A stretch of DNA of 64,000 bases from Bacillus mesophilus (GTDB taxonomy: Bacteria; Bacillota; Bacilli; Bacillales; SA4): assembly GCF_011008845.1 (NCBI RefSeq), contig NZ_JAAIWM010000009.1, positions 1 to 64,000 of the forward strand, given 5' to 3'. The position numbers were made by a program, and so were the translations under genes. The stretch's first letter is position 1. Each line of letters begins with the position of its first letter. Of the stretch, positions 1-7,387 are shown in pieces. The notes beneath the pieces were generated by a model that saw nothing but the letters and a program-made list of their open reading frames with translations, searched no databases and was not told where the DNA came from.

Positions 1-113
1 TCGATTTTCCAATCTTGATAGTCAGTTTCGTTACGAACGTCTAGGATAAATAATTCCTCTTTGTTGATTACCTTTCTTGCTACTTCTTTTGCAGTCATTG
101 ATTTTACAACCAT
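1..113 (-). CDS. Rhodanese/MBL-fold persulfide-metabolism protein, N-terminus only
   Basis: Partial gene that runs off the left edge; only about 37 N-terminal residues are visible. They include ELFILDVRNETDYQDWKIE, the opening strand and loop of a rhodanese domain. In Bacillus, proteins starting this way (YrkH-type) continue into a metallo-beta-lactamase fold related to CstB persulfide dioxygenase. That is family knowledge, because the MBL part lies outside the window. The ATG at 113 follows a G-rich Shine-Dalgarno, and an imperfect CstR-type operator with a TATAAT element lies just upstream. It is the last visible gene of the persulfide operon. Confidence 0.7.
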   Translation of the reverse strand, partial: MVVKSMTAKEVARKVINKEELFILDVRNETDYQDWKI

Positions 114-118
114 CCCGA

Positions 119-140
119 TTACCCCCCGAGGTATATTATA
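119..140 (-). promoter_or_regulatory. CstR-type operator 1 with TATAAT element
   Basis: On the minus strand an imperfect inverted repeat (ATACCT-CGGG-GGGTAA) follows TATAAT at 135-140, in the 55 bp between the TusA-rhodanese gene and the rhodanese/MBL gene. It is weaker than the other four copies in this locus but occupies the same kind of position. No convincing -35 box was found. Confidence 0.5.
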
Positions 141-168
141 AGTTAAAAAAATTTGTTCATTCTCTTTC

Positions 169-741
169 TTATATAATACTGTTTGTATGACCAGACCAAG
201 CACTCATACCAGGTACGACGTTGACAACATGATTAAATCCTTTTTCTGCTAACTTTTGTGCGGCAAAGTCACTTCTATTTCCAGTACGGCATACAACGAA
301 AATTTGGTCTTCTTTACTTAGTCCATTTAGACGATCGTCTAACTCTCCTAACGGAATCGAGATCGCATTAGGAATATGATTAAATGCATATTCTGCTGCT
401 TCTCTTACATCCAGTACCACGATGTTCTCATTTGCTTCTAGTTTCTTTTCTAGTTCTTCGTTACTTGCAACATGCGGGTGCTTTCTCTCAATCGCTTCAT
501 CATTTGATGACTTCCTTAAGTAATGCTTCAGCACATCTCCTTCTTCAATCGTACCTAAATATTGATGTCCTGAACTTTTAGCCCATGCTTGAAGATCAGC
601 CTTTGAACCTTTATCTGTTGCTTGAACTTCAAGAACTTGCCCTGCTTGTAATTCATTGATTGCCTTTTTTGTTTTTACAATCGGCATCGGACACGCTAAC
701 CCTTTTGCATCTAATAATAAATCTGTTTTTAATTGTTCCAT
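169..741 (-). CDS. TusA-rhodanese fusion sulfurtransferase (YrkF type)
   Basis: A 190-residue two-domain sulfur carrier. Residues 8-78 form a TusA/SirA domain with the signature GLACPMPIVKTKKAI and its persulfide-carrying Cys17. Residues 90-185 form a rhodanese domain whose active loop CRTGNRS holds the catalytic Cys. The known role of such fusions is to relay sulfane sulfur between protein thiols during sulfide or polysulfide detoxification; B. subtilis YrkF and part of S. aureus CstA have the same domains. It lies downstream of two single-domain rhodaneses and a DsrE protein and upstream of the rhodanese/MBL gene. Its own CstR-type operator sits 19 bp upstream of the start codon, so it may be transcribed both from the operon promoter and locally. 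Confidence 0.92.
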   Translation of the reverse strand: MEQLKTDLLLDAKGLACPMPIVKTKKAINELQAGQVLEVQATDKGSKADLQAWAKSSGHQYLGTIEEGDVLKHYLRKSSNDEAIERKHPHVASNEELEKKLEANENIVVLDVREAAEYAFNHIPNAISIPLGELDDRLNGLSKEDQIFVVCRTGNRSDFAAQKLAEKGFNHVVNVVPGMSAWSGHTNSII

Positions 742-759
742 CTATTTGGCCTCCATTTT

Positions 760-775
760 ACCCTCATGGGTATAT
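760..775 (-). promoter_or_regulatory. CstR-type operator 2
   Basis: Perfect inverted repeat TACCC-TCAT-GGGTA, extended to TATA on one side, between the 98-residue rhodanese gene and the TusA-rhodanese gene. It matches the ATACCC-N4-GGGTAT pattern expected for CsoR/CstR-family repressors. It lies 19 bp before the TusA-rhodanese ATG. Confidence 0.75.
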
Positions 776-791
776 TCTAATCTAAAAAAAT

Positions 792-1088
792 TTATTCCAC
801 TTTACCTTCCCAATCTAGCATACCACCTGACATATTAATGACACGATAGCCATAGCTTTCAAGGAACTGAGTCGCACGACCACTTCTAGCACCTGAACGG
901 CAAACCATAATATATTCTTTTGATTGATCCAGTTCATTCATGCGGAACTCTAATAATCCAAGTGGAATATGAAGAGCTCCAGGAATCTTACCATTCGCTA
1001 CTTCGTCTACTTCTCTTACATCAATAATGTTTAATGATATTTCTCCAGTTAAAAGATTCTCTACCTCTTTAGCTGAATACTGTTTCAT
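792..1088 (-). CDS. Single-domain rhodanese sulfurtransferase
   Basis: A 98-residue stand-alone rhodanese domain. The N-terminal LNIIDVREVDEVANGKIPG and active loop CRSGARSGRA, with the persulfide-forming Cys near residue 65, are both intact. Size is typical for cytoplasmic GlpE/YqhL-type proteins, which move sulfane sulfur between carriers. There is no signal peptide or membrane segment, unlike the neighbour upstream. The start ATG follows AAGGAGG with a 9-nt spacer. It is in operon with the rhodaneses and DsrE protein, with a 19-bp gap to the upstream gene. A CstR-type operator follows its stop codon, so it is probably expressed from the dsrE promoter. Confidence 0.9.
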   Translation of the reverse strand: MKQYSAKEVENLLTGEISLNIIDVREVDEVANGKIPGALHIPLGLLEFRMNELDQSKEYIMVCRSGARSGRATQFLESYGYRVINMSGGMLDWEGKVE

Positions 1089-1107
1089 CCTAGTAATCCT
1101 CCTTTTT

Positions 1108-1476
1108 TTATTGTCTCCAGCTGCTCATACCGCCTTTTACATTTGTTACGTTTGTATATCCAAGTTTCTTCAAAAGTTTACTAGCTTTTTGACTTCTCAT
1201 TCCACTTTGACAGATTACAACTACTTCTTTTTCTTTCGTAAGTTCTTTTGTTGCAAGTCCAGTTAGTTGGTGTAATGGTAGATTTTTAAATCCTTTTATA
1301 TGATTGCCTTTATACTCCATTGTTGTTCGAACATCAACAAATTGCTTATGTTTATCTTTGATTTCATTCTTTAGATCCACTGTTGAGATTTGTCTCACAC
1401 CTTTAGCTGGCAACATTCGATTAATAATGAAAAATACAACAAGACCCATTAATAAATAATTGATATATTCCAACAT
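1108..1476 (-). CDS. Membrane-anchored rhodanese sulfurtransferase
   Basis: A 122-residue protein with one N-terminal hydrophobic segment (about residues 3-20, LEYINYLLMGLVVFFII), then a rhodanese domain with DVRTTMEY and the active loop CQSGMRS. The anchor would place the domain at the cytoplasmic face of the membrane, since positive residues follow the segment. Such anchored rhodaneses are common in Bacillus persulfide operons, but I cannot name its partner. The start follows AGGGGG at suitable spacing. It sits between the DsrE gene (13-bp gap) and the soluble rhodanese. Confidence 0.88.
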   Translation of the reverse strand: MLEYINYLLMGLVVFFIINRMLPAKGVRQISTVDLKNEIKDKHKQFVDVRTTMEYKGNHIKGFKNLPLHQLTGLATKELTKEKEVVVICQSGMRSQKASKLLKKLGYTNVTNVKGGMSSWRQ

Positions 1477-1489
1477 TCGATACCCCCTA

Positions 1490-1969
1490 TTAAATGAATA
1501 AGTTTACATTTCCTTCTTCTGCATCTGCTAAATAGGCTGCGACACCAGCATATTCAATGTTTTCTAGTAGTTCTTCTTGTTGTAGTCCCAATAGATCCAT
1601 TGTCATGGTACATGCGACAAGCTTTATATCTTGTTCTTGGGCCATTTCAATTAAATTTGATAATGGCAATGCATTATGCTTTTTCATCACGTCTTTAATC
1701 ATTTTGGGACCGAATCCTGCAAAGTTCATTTTAGAGAGACTCATTTTCTCGGCACCTCTTGGCATCATTTTGCCAAACATCTTTTCCATAAAGCCTTTTT
1801 TCACTTCAATATTTTCATCCTTACGTAATGCATTTAATCCCCAAAATGTATGGAATATTGTCACTTCATGATCATAAGCAGCTGCTCCGTTTGCGATAAT
1901 ATAAGCAGCCATTGCTTTGTCATAATCACCACTGAATAGTACAATCGTTGTCTTTTTCTTTTGTGTCAT
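1490..1969 (-). CDS. DsrE/DsrF-like sulfur relay protein (YrkE type)
   Basis: A 159-residue DsrE/F/H-like protein. It begins with a beta strand (KKTTIVLFSGDYDKAM), has the family-typical internal FWGLNAL and a basic, Met-rich insertion (residues 62-85), and carries CTMTMDLLGL near residue 125, whose Cys is the expected persulfide acceptor. Family members pass sulfur to TusA proteins, and a TusA fusion lies two genes on. I start at 1969, because GGGGGA lies 7 nt upstream; an ATG at 1984 would need a start without that spacing. It is the first gene after the CstR-type operator/promoter pair at 1994-2110, hence probably the lead gene of the operon. Confidence 0.9.
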   Translation of the reverse strand: MTQKKKTTIVLFSGDYDKAMAAYIIANGAAAYDHEVTIFHTFWGLNALRKDENIEVKKGFMEKMFGKMMPRGAEKMSLSKMNFAGFGPKMIKDVMKKHNALPLSNLIEMAQEQDIKLVACTMTMDLLGLQQEELLENIEYAGVAAYLADAEEGNVNLFI

Positions 1970-1993
1970 GTTTGATTCCCCCATTTAATTAAT

Positions 1994-2009
1994 TACCCCA
2001 CAGGGTATA
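1994..2009 (-). promoter_or_regulatory. CstR-type operator 3
   Basis: Perfect inverted repeat TACCC-CACA-GGGTA with an added TA, 25 bp upstream of the dsrE-like start codon and downstream of the operon promoter. It would lie in the transcribed leader. Confidence 0.75.
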
Positions 2010-2068
2010 TTTTTTTGTAAAAAATATATTTTTATTTAACTAGGTTGGGCTATCGTTGTCATTACCCT

Positions 2069-2110
2069 TACCCCTAAGGGTATATTAACCCATTTAAAAA
2101 AAGGTGTCAA
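2069..2110 (-). promoter_or_regulatory. Sigma-A promoter with CstR-type operator 4
   Basis: On the minus strand TTGACA (2105-2110) and TAATAT (2082-2087) are separated by exactly 17 bp, a near-consensus sigma-A promoter. The operator TACCC-CTAA-GGGTA (2069-2084) overlaps the end of the -10 box and the start site, where repressor binding would block RNA polymerase. It faces the dsrE-rhodanese-TusA operon. Confidence 0.8.
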
Positions 2111-2120
2111 CCCTTTTTTA

Positions 2121-2381
2121 TTATCTACTTTTAACAAGTAGGTTTACTGCTTCCTTGATTAAATCATTCGCATTTTGCCCTTTACTTTCAGCCTCTAGTA
2201 CACATTCAACGAGATTTGTACTAACTACAACCCCGACAGTGCGATCTACTGCTGAACGGACTGCTGACAATTGTGTTATTACCTCCTTACAATCCTTTCC
2301 TTCTTCCATCATTCTAAGAATTCCGCGAAGTTGACCTTCCATTCTTTTAACTCTATTTTTCATTTGTTCATTGTACTCCAT
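2121..2381 (-). CDS. cstR: CstR persulfide-sensing repressor (CsoR family)
   Basis: An 86-residue all-helical CsoR-family repressor (DUF156). The two conserved cysteines are at 31 and 60, the positions used by S. aureus CstR. The histidine that copper-sensing CsoR needs four residues before the second Cys is Asn here (NLVEC), so persulfide rather than Cu(I) sensing is expected. Known mechanism: persulfides crosslink Cys31 and Cys60 between protomers and release DNA. The neighbourhood of rhodanese, TusA and DsrE genes and five CstR-type operators supports this. The start follows AAAGGAGG. No terminator follows its stop, and the operon promoter begins 11 bp downstream. Confidence 0.95.
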   Translation of the reverse strand: MEYNEQMKNRVKRMEGQLRGILRMMEEGKDCKEVITQLSAVRSAVDRTVGVVVSTNLVECVLEAESKGQNANDLIKEAVNLLVKSR

Positions 2382-2495
2382 CTTCCGTCCTCCTTTCTAA
2401 TTGATTACGCTATATAGGAATGAAATTTTATAATATTATATCCTATTACTTGAAACGACTGTCTTTGTTAAACAGCGAGTCTCCCACACATAAAA

Positions 2496-2609
2496 TTATA
2501 CTATGATTTGGTATTTGTTCATAATATCTTTTAAGGAAGCAACCGGACTATTACCAGGCCCTCTAACACGACCTATTTTTAAATGAATCATAAGCTGAGT
2601 TCCTTCCAT
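2496..2609 (-). CDS. Possible 37-residue ORF in CstR-controlled leader
   Basis: An ATG-initiated frame of 37 codons (beginning MEGTQLMIHL, ending MNKYQIIV) lies between a near-perfect sigma-A promoter with an embedded CstR operator (2707-2735) and cstR. GGAG stands about 10 nt before the ATG. I do not recognise the sequence. The frame stays open upstream to a TAG without another good start, so this could be the tail of a decayed gene. A second, overlapping frame (ATG near 2665, MATIIKGRFK) is also open for 25 codons. Confidence 0.3.
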   Translation of the reverse strand: MEGTQLMIHLKIGRVRGPGNSPVASLKDIMNKYQIIV

Positions 2610-2706
2610 AACTGGAACACTCCGACACAAAAAATTTTGAATCTACCTTTTATTATAGTTGCCATGTTGCCAACTCAAAGGCTGTGAATCACTGGCTACA
2701 CAACTA

Positions 2707-2735
2707 ATAATATACCCCTGTGGGTATAATGTCAA
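2707..2735 (-). promoter_or_regulatory. Sigma-A promoter with CstR-type operator 5 in its spacer
   Basis: TTGACA (2730-2735) and TATTAT (2707-2712) on the minus strand are 17 bp apart. The perfect 16-bp palindrome ATACCC-CTGT-GGGTAT (2712-2727) fills the spacer. It points toward cstR, about 330 bp downstream, so cstR is probably autoregulated through a long leader. Confidence 0.8.
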
Positions 2736-2796
2736 GGGGTTGTGGTTAGCAAAATATAGTAATCAAATGGTTCATATATGGTATTTTGCTGTAAGT

Positions 2797-2831
2797 TAAA
2801 AAAAGACCACGGAAGAAAAACCTCCGCAATC
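2797..2831 (-). terminator. Possible terminator after the DUF302 gene
   Basis: Minus-strand reading gives a short imperfect hairpin (GGAAGA...TCTTCC) and then GTGGT and seven T residues, 25-60 bp past the DUF302 stop. The stem is weak. Confidence 0.4.
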
Positions 2832-2855
2832 TTCCTTACTGATCATAACAATAGC

Positions 2856-3239
2856 TTACTTACTTTTATTAATTACATTTACTAAGCGGTCTTCAATGTC
2901 TTTCGCTAAGTTTTGGATTTCCTCATTATCTACTACTTTAATAAGAGCAGTAGGCTTTGGCATACCAATTTTGGTTGTTTCATGATCTTTATAAACAAGC
3001 ATTTTACAGGGTAGAAAATATCCTACTAATAAATTCTCATTCAAAACTCGCTGTGCTTCATGCGGGTTACACACTTCAAGGACCACATAATCAGTATTGA
3101 ATTCAAGACCTTTTTCCTGAAGCTTATTTTTGATATCAAACTGCCATAAGACACCAAATTGTTCATCCTTCAAATTTGACTCGAGGCTTTGTATAGCCTC
3201 GTTTATACTCTTATCAGTTTCAACTGTGTAATCAAACAT
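2856..3239 (-). CDS. DUF302 family protein
   Basis: A 127-residue cytoplasmic DUF302 protein. It shows the family course: an amphipathic N-terminal helix (SINEAIQSLESNLKDEQFG), VLWQFDIKNKL, then YVVLEVCNPHEAQRVL and LLVGYFLPCKMLVY. The two cysteines in VCNP and LPCK fit the family core. DUF302 proteins have no agreed biochemical function, but they are often found with sulfur and redox genes, as here next to the CstR locus. The start follows AAAGGAGAG. It has its own promoter region and is not in operon with spoVR, whose terminator precedes it. Confidence 0.85.
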   Translation of the reverse strand: MFDYTVETDKSINEAIQSLESNLKDEQFGVLWQFDIKNKLQEKGLEFNTDYVVLEVCNPHEAQRVLNENLLVGYFLPCKMLVYKDHETTKIGMPKPTALIKVVDNEEIQNLAKDIEDRLVNVINKSK

Positions 3240-3351
3240 GATGTCTCTCCTTTGTAATTAGGCTAAGAATATTATTCCCGGATTAAATAAAAGTAATTGC
3301 GCAAATTTCATCACACTTCCTAGTGTATTTAACTCGAGTCTTGAAAAATTT

Positions 3352-3381
3352 AAAAAAAGTTGCTGATGTCTCAGCAACTTT
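3352..3381 (-). terminator. Intrinsic terminator of spoVR
   Basis: Perfect 11-bp inverted repeat AAAGTTGCTGA / TCAGCAACTTT with a 4-nt loop, followed on the minus strand by seven T residues, just past the spoVR stop. Confidence 0.9.
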
Positions 3382-3387
3382 ACACGT

Positions 3388-4797
3388 CTATAAATACTTC
3401 CTGTGAATTCCCTTTCCATCATAGGTAAACATAACACCCTTACCTTCCACCATCGACTCCATATGAACGGTTCGACCCCAAAGCTGATGTATATAAGGTA
3501 GAACCTTCTCAAGGTACTTCAGGTCTAGCTCAATTCCTTCGAACCAATGCTTTAAATATAACTCACCGTTTCTCAGGTAATCTCCATCGTTTACAGTTAT
3601 ATAAGGGAACCCGCCATTCACACGCATGCTGACTAGCTGATCCCTTACATTTTCCCATTCTTTATCCACAACTTTATAATCCTTGCCCTGCTTTTGGAAT
3701 AGATACATATCCTCTCTCATCACAAGGTCCTTTGTTAGGTAATTACGCAGGAAGGAAATATCTGATTCAATTTCGCGTACCTCGAACATTTTCTCGCGAC
3801 CAGAGCCTGGCTTCACACCTAGTTTTAGCATTTCCTCCGTCGGATTGTTCCAACGTTCTTCTATATCCTCGAACATTTTATAGCCTAAATAATATGGATT
3901 AATACTTGTTTTCGAAGGCTGAACAACACCTGCATTAAGCTTTGCAAATTCTATTACTTCATCTGAAGTTAAATCCATCTCTCTAATGATTCGGCTATGC
4001 CAGAACGAAGCCCAGCCTTCGTTCATGATTTTCGTTTCTAGCTGTGGCCAGAAATAGAGCATTTCTTCTCTCATCATCGTTAAAATATCACGTTGCCAAT
4101 GTTCTAGATCACGACTATATTCTTCAATAAAGAGAAGGATATCCTTTTCGGGATTTGGAGGAAACCTCTTTTTGGCTTTAATCTTTTTCTCTTTAGGGGC
4201 ACCTCGTTTATCCAATGACCATAGATCATCATAAGGAGTTGAATTAGGGGTCTCTTCGTATTCCTCTTCTTCTAGATCATAGGAAAGCTTAGGTCTCATT
4301 AAGGAAGGATCAATATGTTCTTGAATGGCTAGTACGGCATCAAGAAATGTTTCTACCTCTTGCTTACCATATTCATGCTCATAATAAGCAATTCGCTCTG
4401 CGGTTGCAGACATACTTTCAACCATATCTCGTTTTGTATTTTCAAAGCGGCAATTATTTTTAAAGAAATCACAATGCGCTAACACGTGAGCAACAATAAG
4501 CTTATTTTGAATTAATGAATTGGAATCTAACAAAAAGGCATAGCAAGGATTAGAATTGATGACTAACTCATATATTTTACTTAATCCTAAGTCATAGTGA
4601 AGCTTCATTTTATGAAACTGCTTCCCAAAACTCCAATGGGAAAAACGGGTTGGCATCCCATAGGCACCAAATGTATAAATAATATCAGCAGGACAGATTT
4701 CGTATCGCATTGGGTAAAAATCAAGGCCGAATCCTTTAGCAATCTCTGTGATTTCTTCGATTGCATACTCTAATTTCTTCGAATCATCCGTTCTCAT
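3388..4797 (-). CDS. spoVR: SpoVR family sporulation protein
   Basis: A 469-residue member of the SpoVR/YcgB family, known in B. subtilis to affect spore cortex formation; its biochemical activity is unknown. Recognisable parts are the N-terminal [20 protein letters not shown], the central [12 protein letters not shown] and [17 protein letters not shown], and the C-terminal [21 protein letters not shown] short acidic low-complexity stretch (EEEEYEE) lies near residue 195. Start chosen at 4797 (MRTDDSKK) because GGGGAG lies 6 nt upstream. Longer starts exist but would overlap that site, and the chosen length matches the B. subtilis protein (about 468). It is monocistronic with its own terminator. 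Confidence 0.95.
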   Translation of the reverse strand: MRTDDSKKLEYAIEEITEIAKGFGLDFYPMRYEICPADIIYTFGAYGMPTRFSHWSFGKQFHKMKLHYDLGLSKIYELVINSNPCYAFLLDSNSLIQNKLIVAHVLAHCDFFKNNCRFENTKRDMVESMSATAERIAYYEHEYGKQEVETFLDAVLAIQEHIDPSLMRPKLSYDLEEEEYEETPNSTPYDDLWSLDKRGAPKEKKIKAKKRFPPNPEKDILLFIEEYSRDLEHWQRDILTMMREEMLYFWPQLETKIMNEGWASFWHSRIIREMDLTSDEVIEFAKLNAGVVQPSKTSINPYYLGYKMFEDIEERWNNPTEEMLKLGVKPGSGREKMFEVREIESDISFLRNYLTKDLVMREDMYLFQKQGKDYKVVDKEWENVRDQLVSMRVNGGFPYITVNDGDYLRNGELYLKHWFEGIELDLKYLEKVLPYIHQLWGRTVHMESMVEGKGVMFTYDGKGIHRKYL

Positions 4798-4912
4798 GCT
4801 CATCTCCCCTTTTTGAGTGCTTATCACAATCTATGATAAAAAGAGAAGAAAGATGAAAAACAAATAAGTAATAAAGATAAGTCCAAATAAAAAGCCACTA
4901 TTTCAGAATAAG

Positions 4913-4930
4913 GCCTTTATGCATAAAGGC
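4913..4930. terminator. Palindromic hairpin after the DUF3889 gene
   Basis: Perfect palindrome GCCTTTAT-GC-ATAAAGGC 27 bp downstream of the DUF3889 stop. There is no long T-tract directly after it, so terminator function is only likely. Confidence 0.45.
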
Positions 4931-4956
4931 ACCATTCGTTCATAGTCGCTTCTCAA

Positions 4957-5292
4957 TTATTTTACTTCTGTTAGTTGTAATGATTGCAATGTTTCTGTTT
5001 TTGTATTGAAGGTAACAACTACTCTAACGTAGTCTGTTTTATCATTCTTTTTTAGTTGAAATAAAAATCGATCTTCTGCAGATGAATCAGATAGTTGCTT
5101 ACGTCCCTCATACTTATAATCACTTACTTCTGATTCGGTGTAATTTTCTTTTACTACTGTAATAGCTATTTTCCCCCATTTAGCATGATCGGGCTGTTGT
5201 GCTGCACCTAATGTATCTTGAAAGAAATATGAAGCGGTGATCCCAATAAGAAATGCTAAGATGACTAGAGGAAAGGTTGTTCTTTTATTCAT
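4957..5292 (-). CDS. yhdC: Secreted DUF3889 protein (YhdC/YqzG type)
   Basis: A 111-residue small exported protein. A basic start (MNKRT) and hydrophobic segment (residues 6-25) form a signal peptide or anchor. The rest matches DUF3889: WGKIAITVVKENY, DYKYEGRKQL, then a beta-rich end with FQLKKNDKTDYVRV and LQSLQLTEV. Function unknown. I start at 5292, since GGAGGT lies 10 nt upstream; the frame is open further but lacks that signal. The order spoVR, yhdC, yhdB, azr, yhcZ, yhcY matches the B. subtilis chromosome as I remember it, with an M14 peptidase inserted. Confidence 0.85.
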   Translation of the reverse strand: MNKRTTFPLVILAFLIGITASYFFQDTLGAAQQPDHAKWGKIAITVVKENYTESEVSDYKYEGRKQLSDSSAEDRFLFQLKKNDKTDYVRVVVTFNTKTETLQSLQLTEVK

Positions 5293-5361
5293 ATGTACGT
5301 GTACCTCCAAAAACAACATATTGTATGAAGATAGTATGTACGATTTCCAATGATTTATTCC

Positions 5362-6339
5362 TTATTTTAAATGAATCGCCTCTTGCGCAAGTAAAAAACC
5401 TATCGTACGATTTCTAAGCCACTCTTCTTTAAAAACCGAAAGAGGTGGGCTCGTTTCATTTACTTCATAGCTAACTTCTATTGTGAGTGCTGGTCTTTCA
5501 TATGCTGAAATAAACCAATCTGTATATCCTCCACCCATTGCTGTTTCCACAGGTGTATCAATTTTATATCCTGTTGTTTCAGCAACAGAACTGGCAATTT
5601 TCCAGTCGCGCATCACATTCTCCATTTTTGTTTTGTAATACCAATAAACAACTCTTCCTGAGGAGTGATATGCAACTGCTAATTGTGGATTAATCTCTTT
5701 CGTAAACTCTTCAAGAGCCTTCACCTCAGGGGCCTCAAAGGGTTCTCTTCCCTTATAAAGCTGATAAAAGGGGAATGGAGCACTTCCTTCCAACTCATCC
5801 CAACCAGCAGGATATTGCCGATTAAGGTCAATTCCTTTTCCGTTTGCCTTCCATCTTGAAAAATCAACGCTTCCACCATTCATCATTAAGAGTTCATGTG
5901 AAGAAATGGGTAACGAGTGTGAAAAACCGTTTTGCTGAATCTCTACTCCGTCTGGATTTACCATCGGAACAAACCAAATCGATACCTCATCCAAAATAGA
6001 AGGTTCAAAACCATGGTATGGCTCTTTGGTTTTATAGGCTTCTGCATACTCTTCTGCCATTTTCATAACGATCATTGAAGTAATCCACTCTCTTCCATGG
6101 TGGGCACCATGTATTATAATATTTCGTTCTCCATTTCCTACCCTCAACGCCCATATAGGTTGTCCATAAGAAGAATGACCAATTATGTTTGTTTTCAAAA
6201 GGTTGGGGTACTTATCTGTTAGAGCTTCAATATGAGATTTCAGTTTATCTGGAGTATAGGTCTCAGCTCTCACTAATTTAGCAGACACCTGGTCAGATGA
6301 AAATAAAAAGAGGATTAGTAAGATGGTAAAAACTCTCAG
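5362..6339 (-). CDS. M14 zinc carboxypeptidase, disturbed start codon
   Basis: A carboxypeptidase-A-fold (M14) peptidase of about 325 residues, of the kind that includes gamma-D-glutamyl-diamino acid endopeptidases acting on peptidoglycan peptides. Zinc ligands are visible in GAHHGREW (HxxE) and AYHSSGR, and the catalytic Glu in LTIEVSYE. The reading frame continues upstream through a textbook signal peptide (LRVFTILLILFLFSS, cut after VSA) but contains no ATG there. An ATG with a good AAGGAG sits at 6344-6346, one base out of frame: the bases run ATG-C-AAA-CTG. Either CTG at 6339 starts translation, or one inserted C breaks the start. The next in-frame start (GTG, 6288) would lose the signal peptide. 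Confidence 0.8.
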   Translation of the reverse strand: MRVFTILLILFLFSSDQVSAKLVRAETYTPDKLKSHIEALTDKYPNLLKTNIIGHSSYGQPIWALRVGNGERNIIIHGAHHGREWITSMIVMKMAEEYAEAYKTKEPYHGFEPSILDEVSIWFVPMVNPDGVEIQQNGFSHSLPISSHELLMMNGGSVDFSRWKANGKGIDLNRQYPAGWDELEGSAPFPFYQLYKGREPFEAPEVKALEEFTKEINPQLAVAYHSSGRVVYWYYKTKMENVMRDWKIASSVAETTGYKIDTPVETAMGGGYTDWFISAYERPALTIEVSYEVNETSPPLSVFKEEWLRNRTIGFLLAQEAIHLK

Positions 6340-6518
6340 TTTGCATTCTCCTTCCCTTTAGAGTCAGGGTTGAACAGTCCCTTCACCTTCCTTGCCAACA
6401 TTTACAGCCAATGCCACGCTTAAATAACAATGAAACACCGCACACTACTAGTACTCCTTTAATTTTGAAGGTACAAGCGGACTAGCTTGAACAGAAACAA
6501 AAGGAGGTATGATAAACC

Positions 6519-6767
6519 ATGAACATTCATGATTACGATCGTGCGTTATATTATACACATCGTTCACAATGGGATAATTTATTAATCCTTATGGTACGCA
6601 CAAAGGATCAATTTTTATCCAAGAAAATTGAACATTTTCTACATGCTTATAATTTTTCGCGCGATTATAAGATCATTGAGACAAACCTACATTCATTGTT
6701 TAGATATATTGATCATGCATTAGAAAATCAATCAATTGATATGGAAACCCTTGTCAAAGTTGAGTAA
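6519..6767 (+). CDS. yhdB: YhdB-like small protein
   Basis: An 82-residue soluble protein, helical and basic in its first half (ALYYTHRSQWDNLLILMVRTKDQFLSKKIEHFL). It matches what I recall of B. subtilis YhdB, a conserved small Bacillus protein of unknown function, in length, opening and position beside azr and yhdC. The ATG follows AAGGAGG with an 11-nt spacer. A better-spaced ATG 10 nt upstream is out of frame and stops at once. It converges with the azr-like gene through a shared hairpin. Confidence 0.75.
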   Translation: MNIHDYDRALYYTHRSQWDNLLILMVRTKDQFLSKKIEHFLHAYNFSRDYKIIETNLHSLFRYIDHALENQSIDMETLVKVE

Positions 6768-6799
6768 AGGGAGGGAAAATTCCCTTCCTTTACTTTTTT
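6764..6799. terminator. Bidirectional terminator between yhdB and azr
   Basis: GTAAAGGGAGGGAA pairs with TTCCCTTCCTTTAC across a 2-nt gap, followed by a T-run on the plus strand. It overlaps both stop codons of the convergent genes. Confidence 0.8.
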
Positions 6800-7308
6800 A
6801 ATTGCTCTGTAAACTGAATTACCTCTTCAATCAATGACCTAATCTTCCCCTTTGCATCAGGAGCAATTTCATTAGTGTTTCTGTTAATTTCAGAAGCATC
6901 TAATATCAATTGTTTAGGATATGGATTACCATGCACACCTCTTGTAACGATCCTCATATTATTTAAGGCATTCATTCCTCCTTTTCCACCACCAGCAATT
7001 GCAATCAGCCCAATTGGTTTAAGCTCAAACTGGTCCTTGCTGAGAAAATCTAAAGCATTTTTTAAGGCACCGCTCATTCCACTATGATATTCTGGACTGG
7101 CTAAAATAACAGCATCTGCTTTCGTCACTCGCGTTCTGAGCTCTTTAACTGAAGACAGCTCATTTTGTGAATCTTCACCATTAAATAATGGCAAATCCTC
7201 CAAACTTAAATCAATAATCTCCGTTTTAAACGCATCTTTTATATACTTTGCGACAATTCCAGTTCGGCCATTCCTACGGGGACTTCCGTTAAACACCACT
7301 ATGTTCAT
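6790..7308 (-). CDS. azr: NAD(P)H-dependent FMN reductase (Azr/YhdA type)
   Basis: A 172-residue flavodoxin-fold reductase. The FMN phosphate loop is NGSPRRNGRTG (residues 7-17), followed by the active-site loop ILASPEYHSGMSGALKNALDFLS and GGGKGGMNAL. Members reduce FMN, quinones and azo dyes with NADPH; B. subtilis Azr (YhdA, 174 residues) is the closest I know and sits in the same gene order. It is probably monocistronic, since the response-regulator gene upstream has its own terminator at 7335-7363. Confidence 0.88.
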   Translation of the reverse strand: MNIVVFNGSPRRNGRTGIVAKYIKDAFKTEIIDLSLEDLPLFNGEDSQNELSSVKELRTRVTKADAVILASPEYHSGMSGALKNALDFLSKDQFELKPIGLIAIAGGGKGGMNALNNMRIVTRGVHGNPYPKQLILDASEINRNTNEIAPDAKGKIRSLIEEVIQFTEQLKK

Positions 7309-7334
7309 TATGTGATCACTCCTTATAATTAGAA

Positions 7335-7363
7335 AAAAATCATGTACAGGTCACATGATTTTT
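7335..7363 (-). terminator. Terminator of the yhcYZ operon
   Basis: Perfect 11-bp stem AAAAATCATGT / ACATGATTTTT with a 7-nt loop, ending in T residues on the minus strand, just past the YhcZ stop. Confidence 0.85.
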
Positions 7364-7387
7364 CAAGTTACTATATAGTATGGGATC

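Noticed and set aside
3258..3512. 84-codon frame over the 3' end of spoVR
   Set aside because: Lies on the same strand in another phase, crosses the spoVR terminator, and has no ribosome site or recognisable product.
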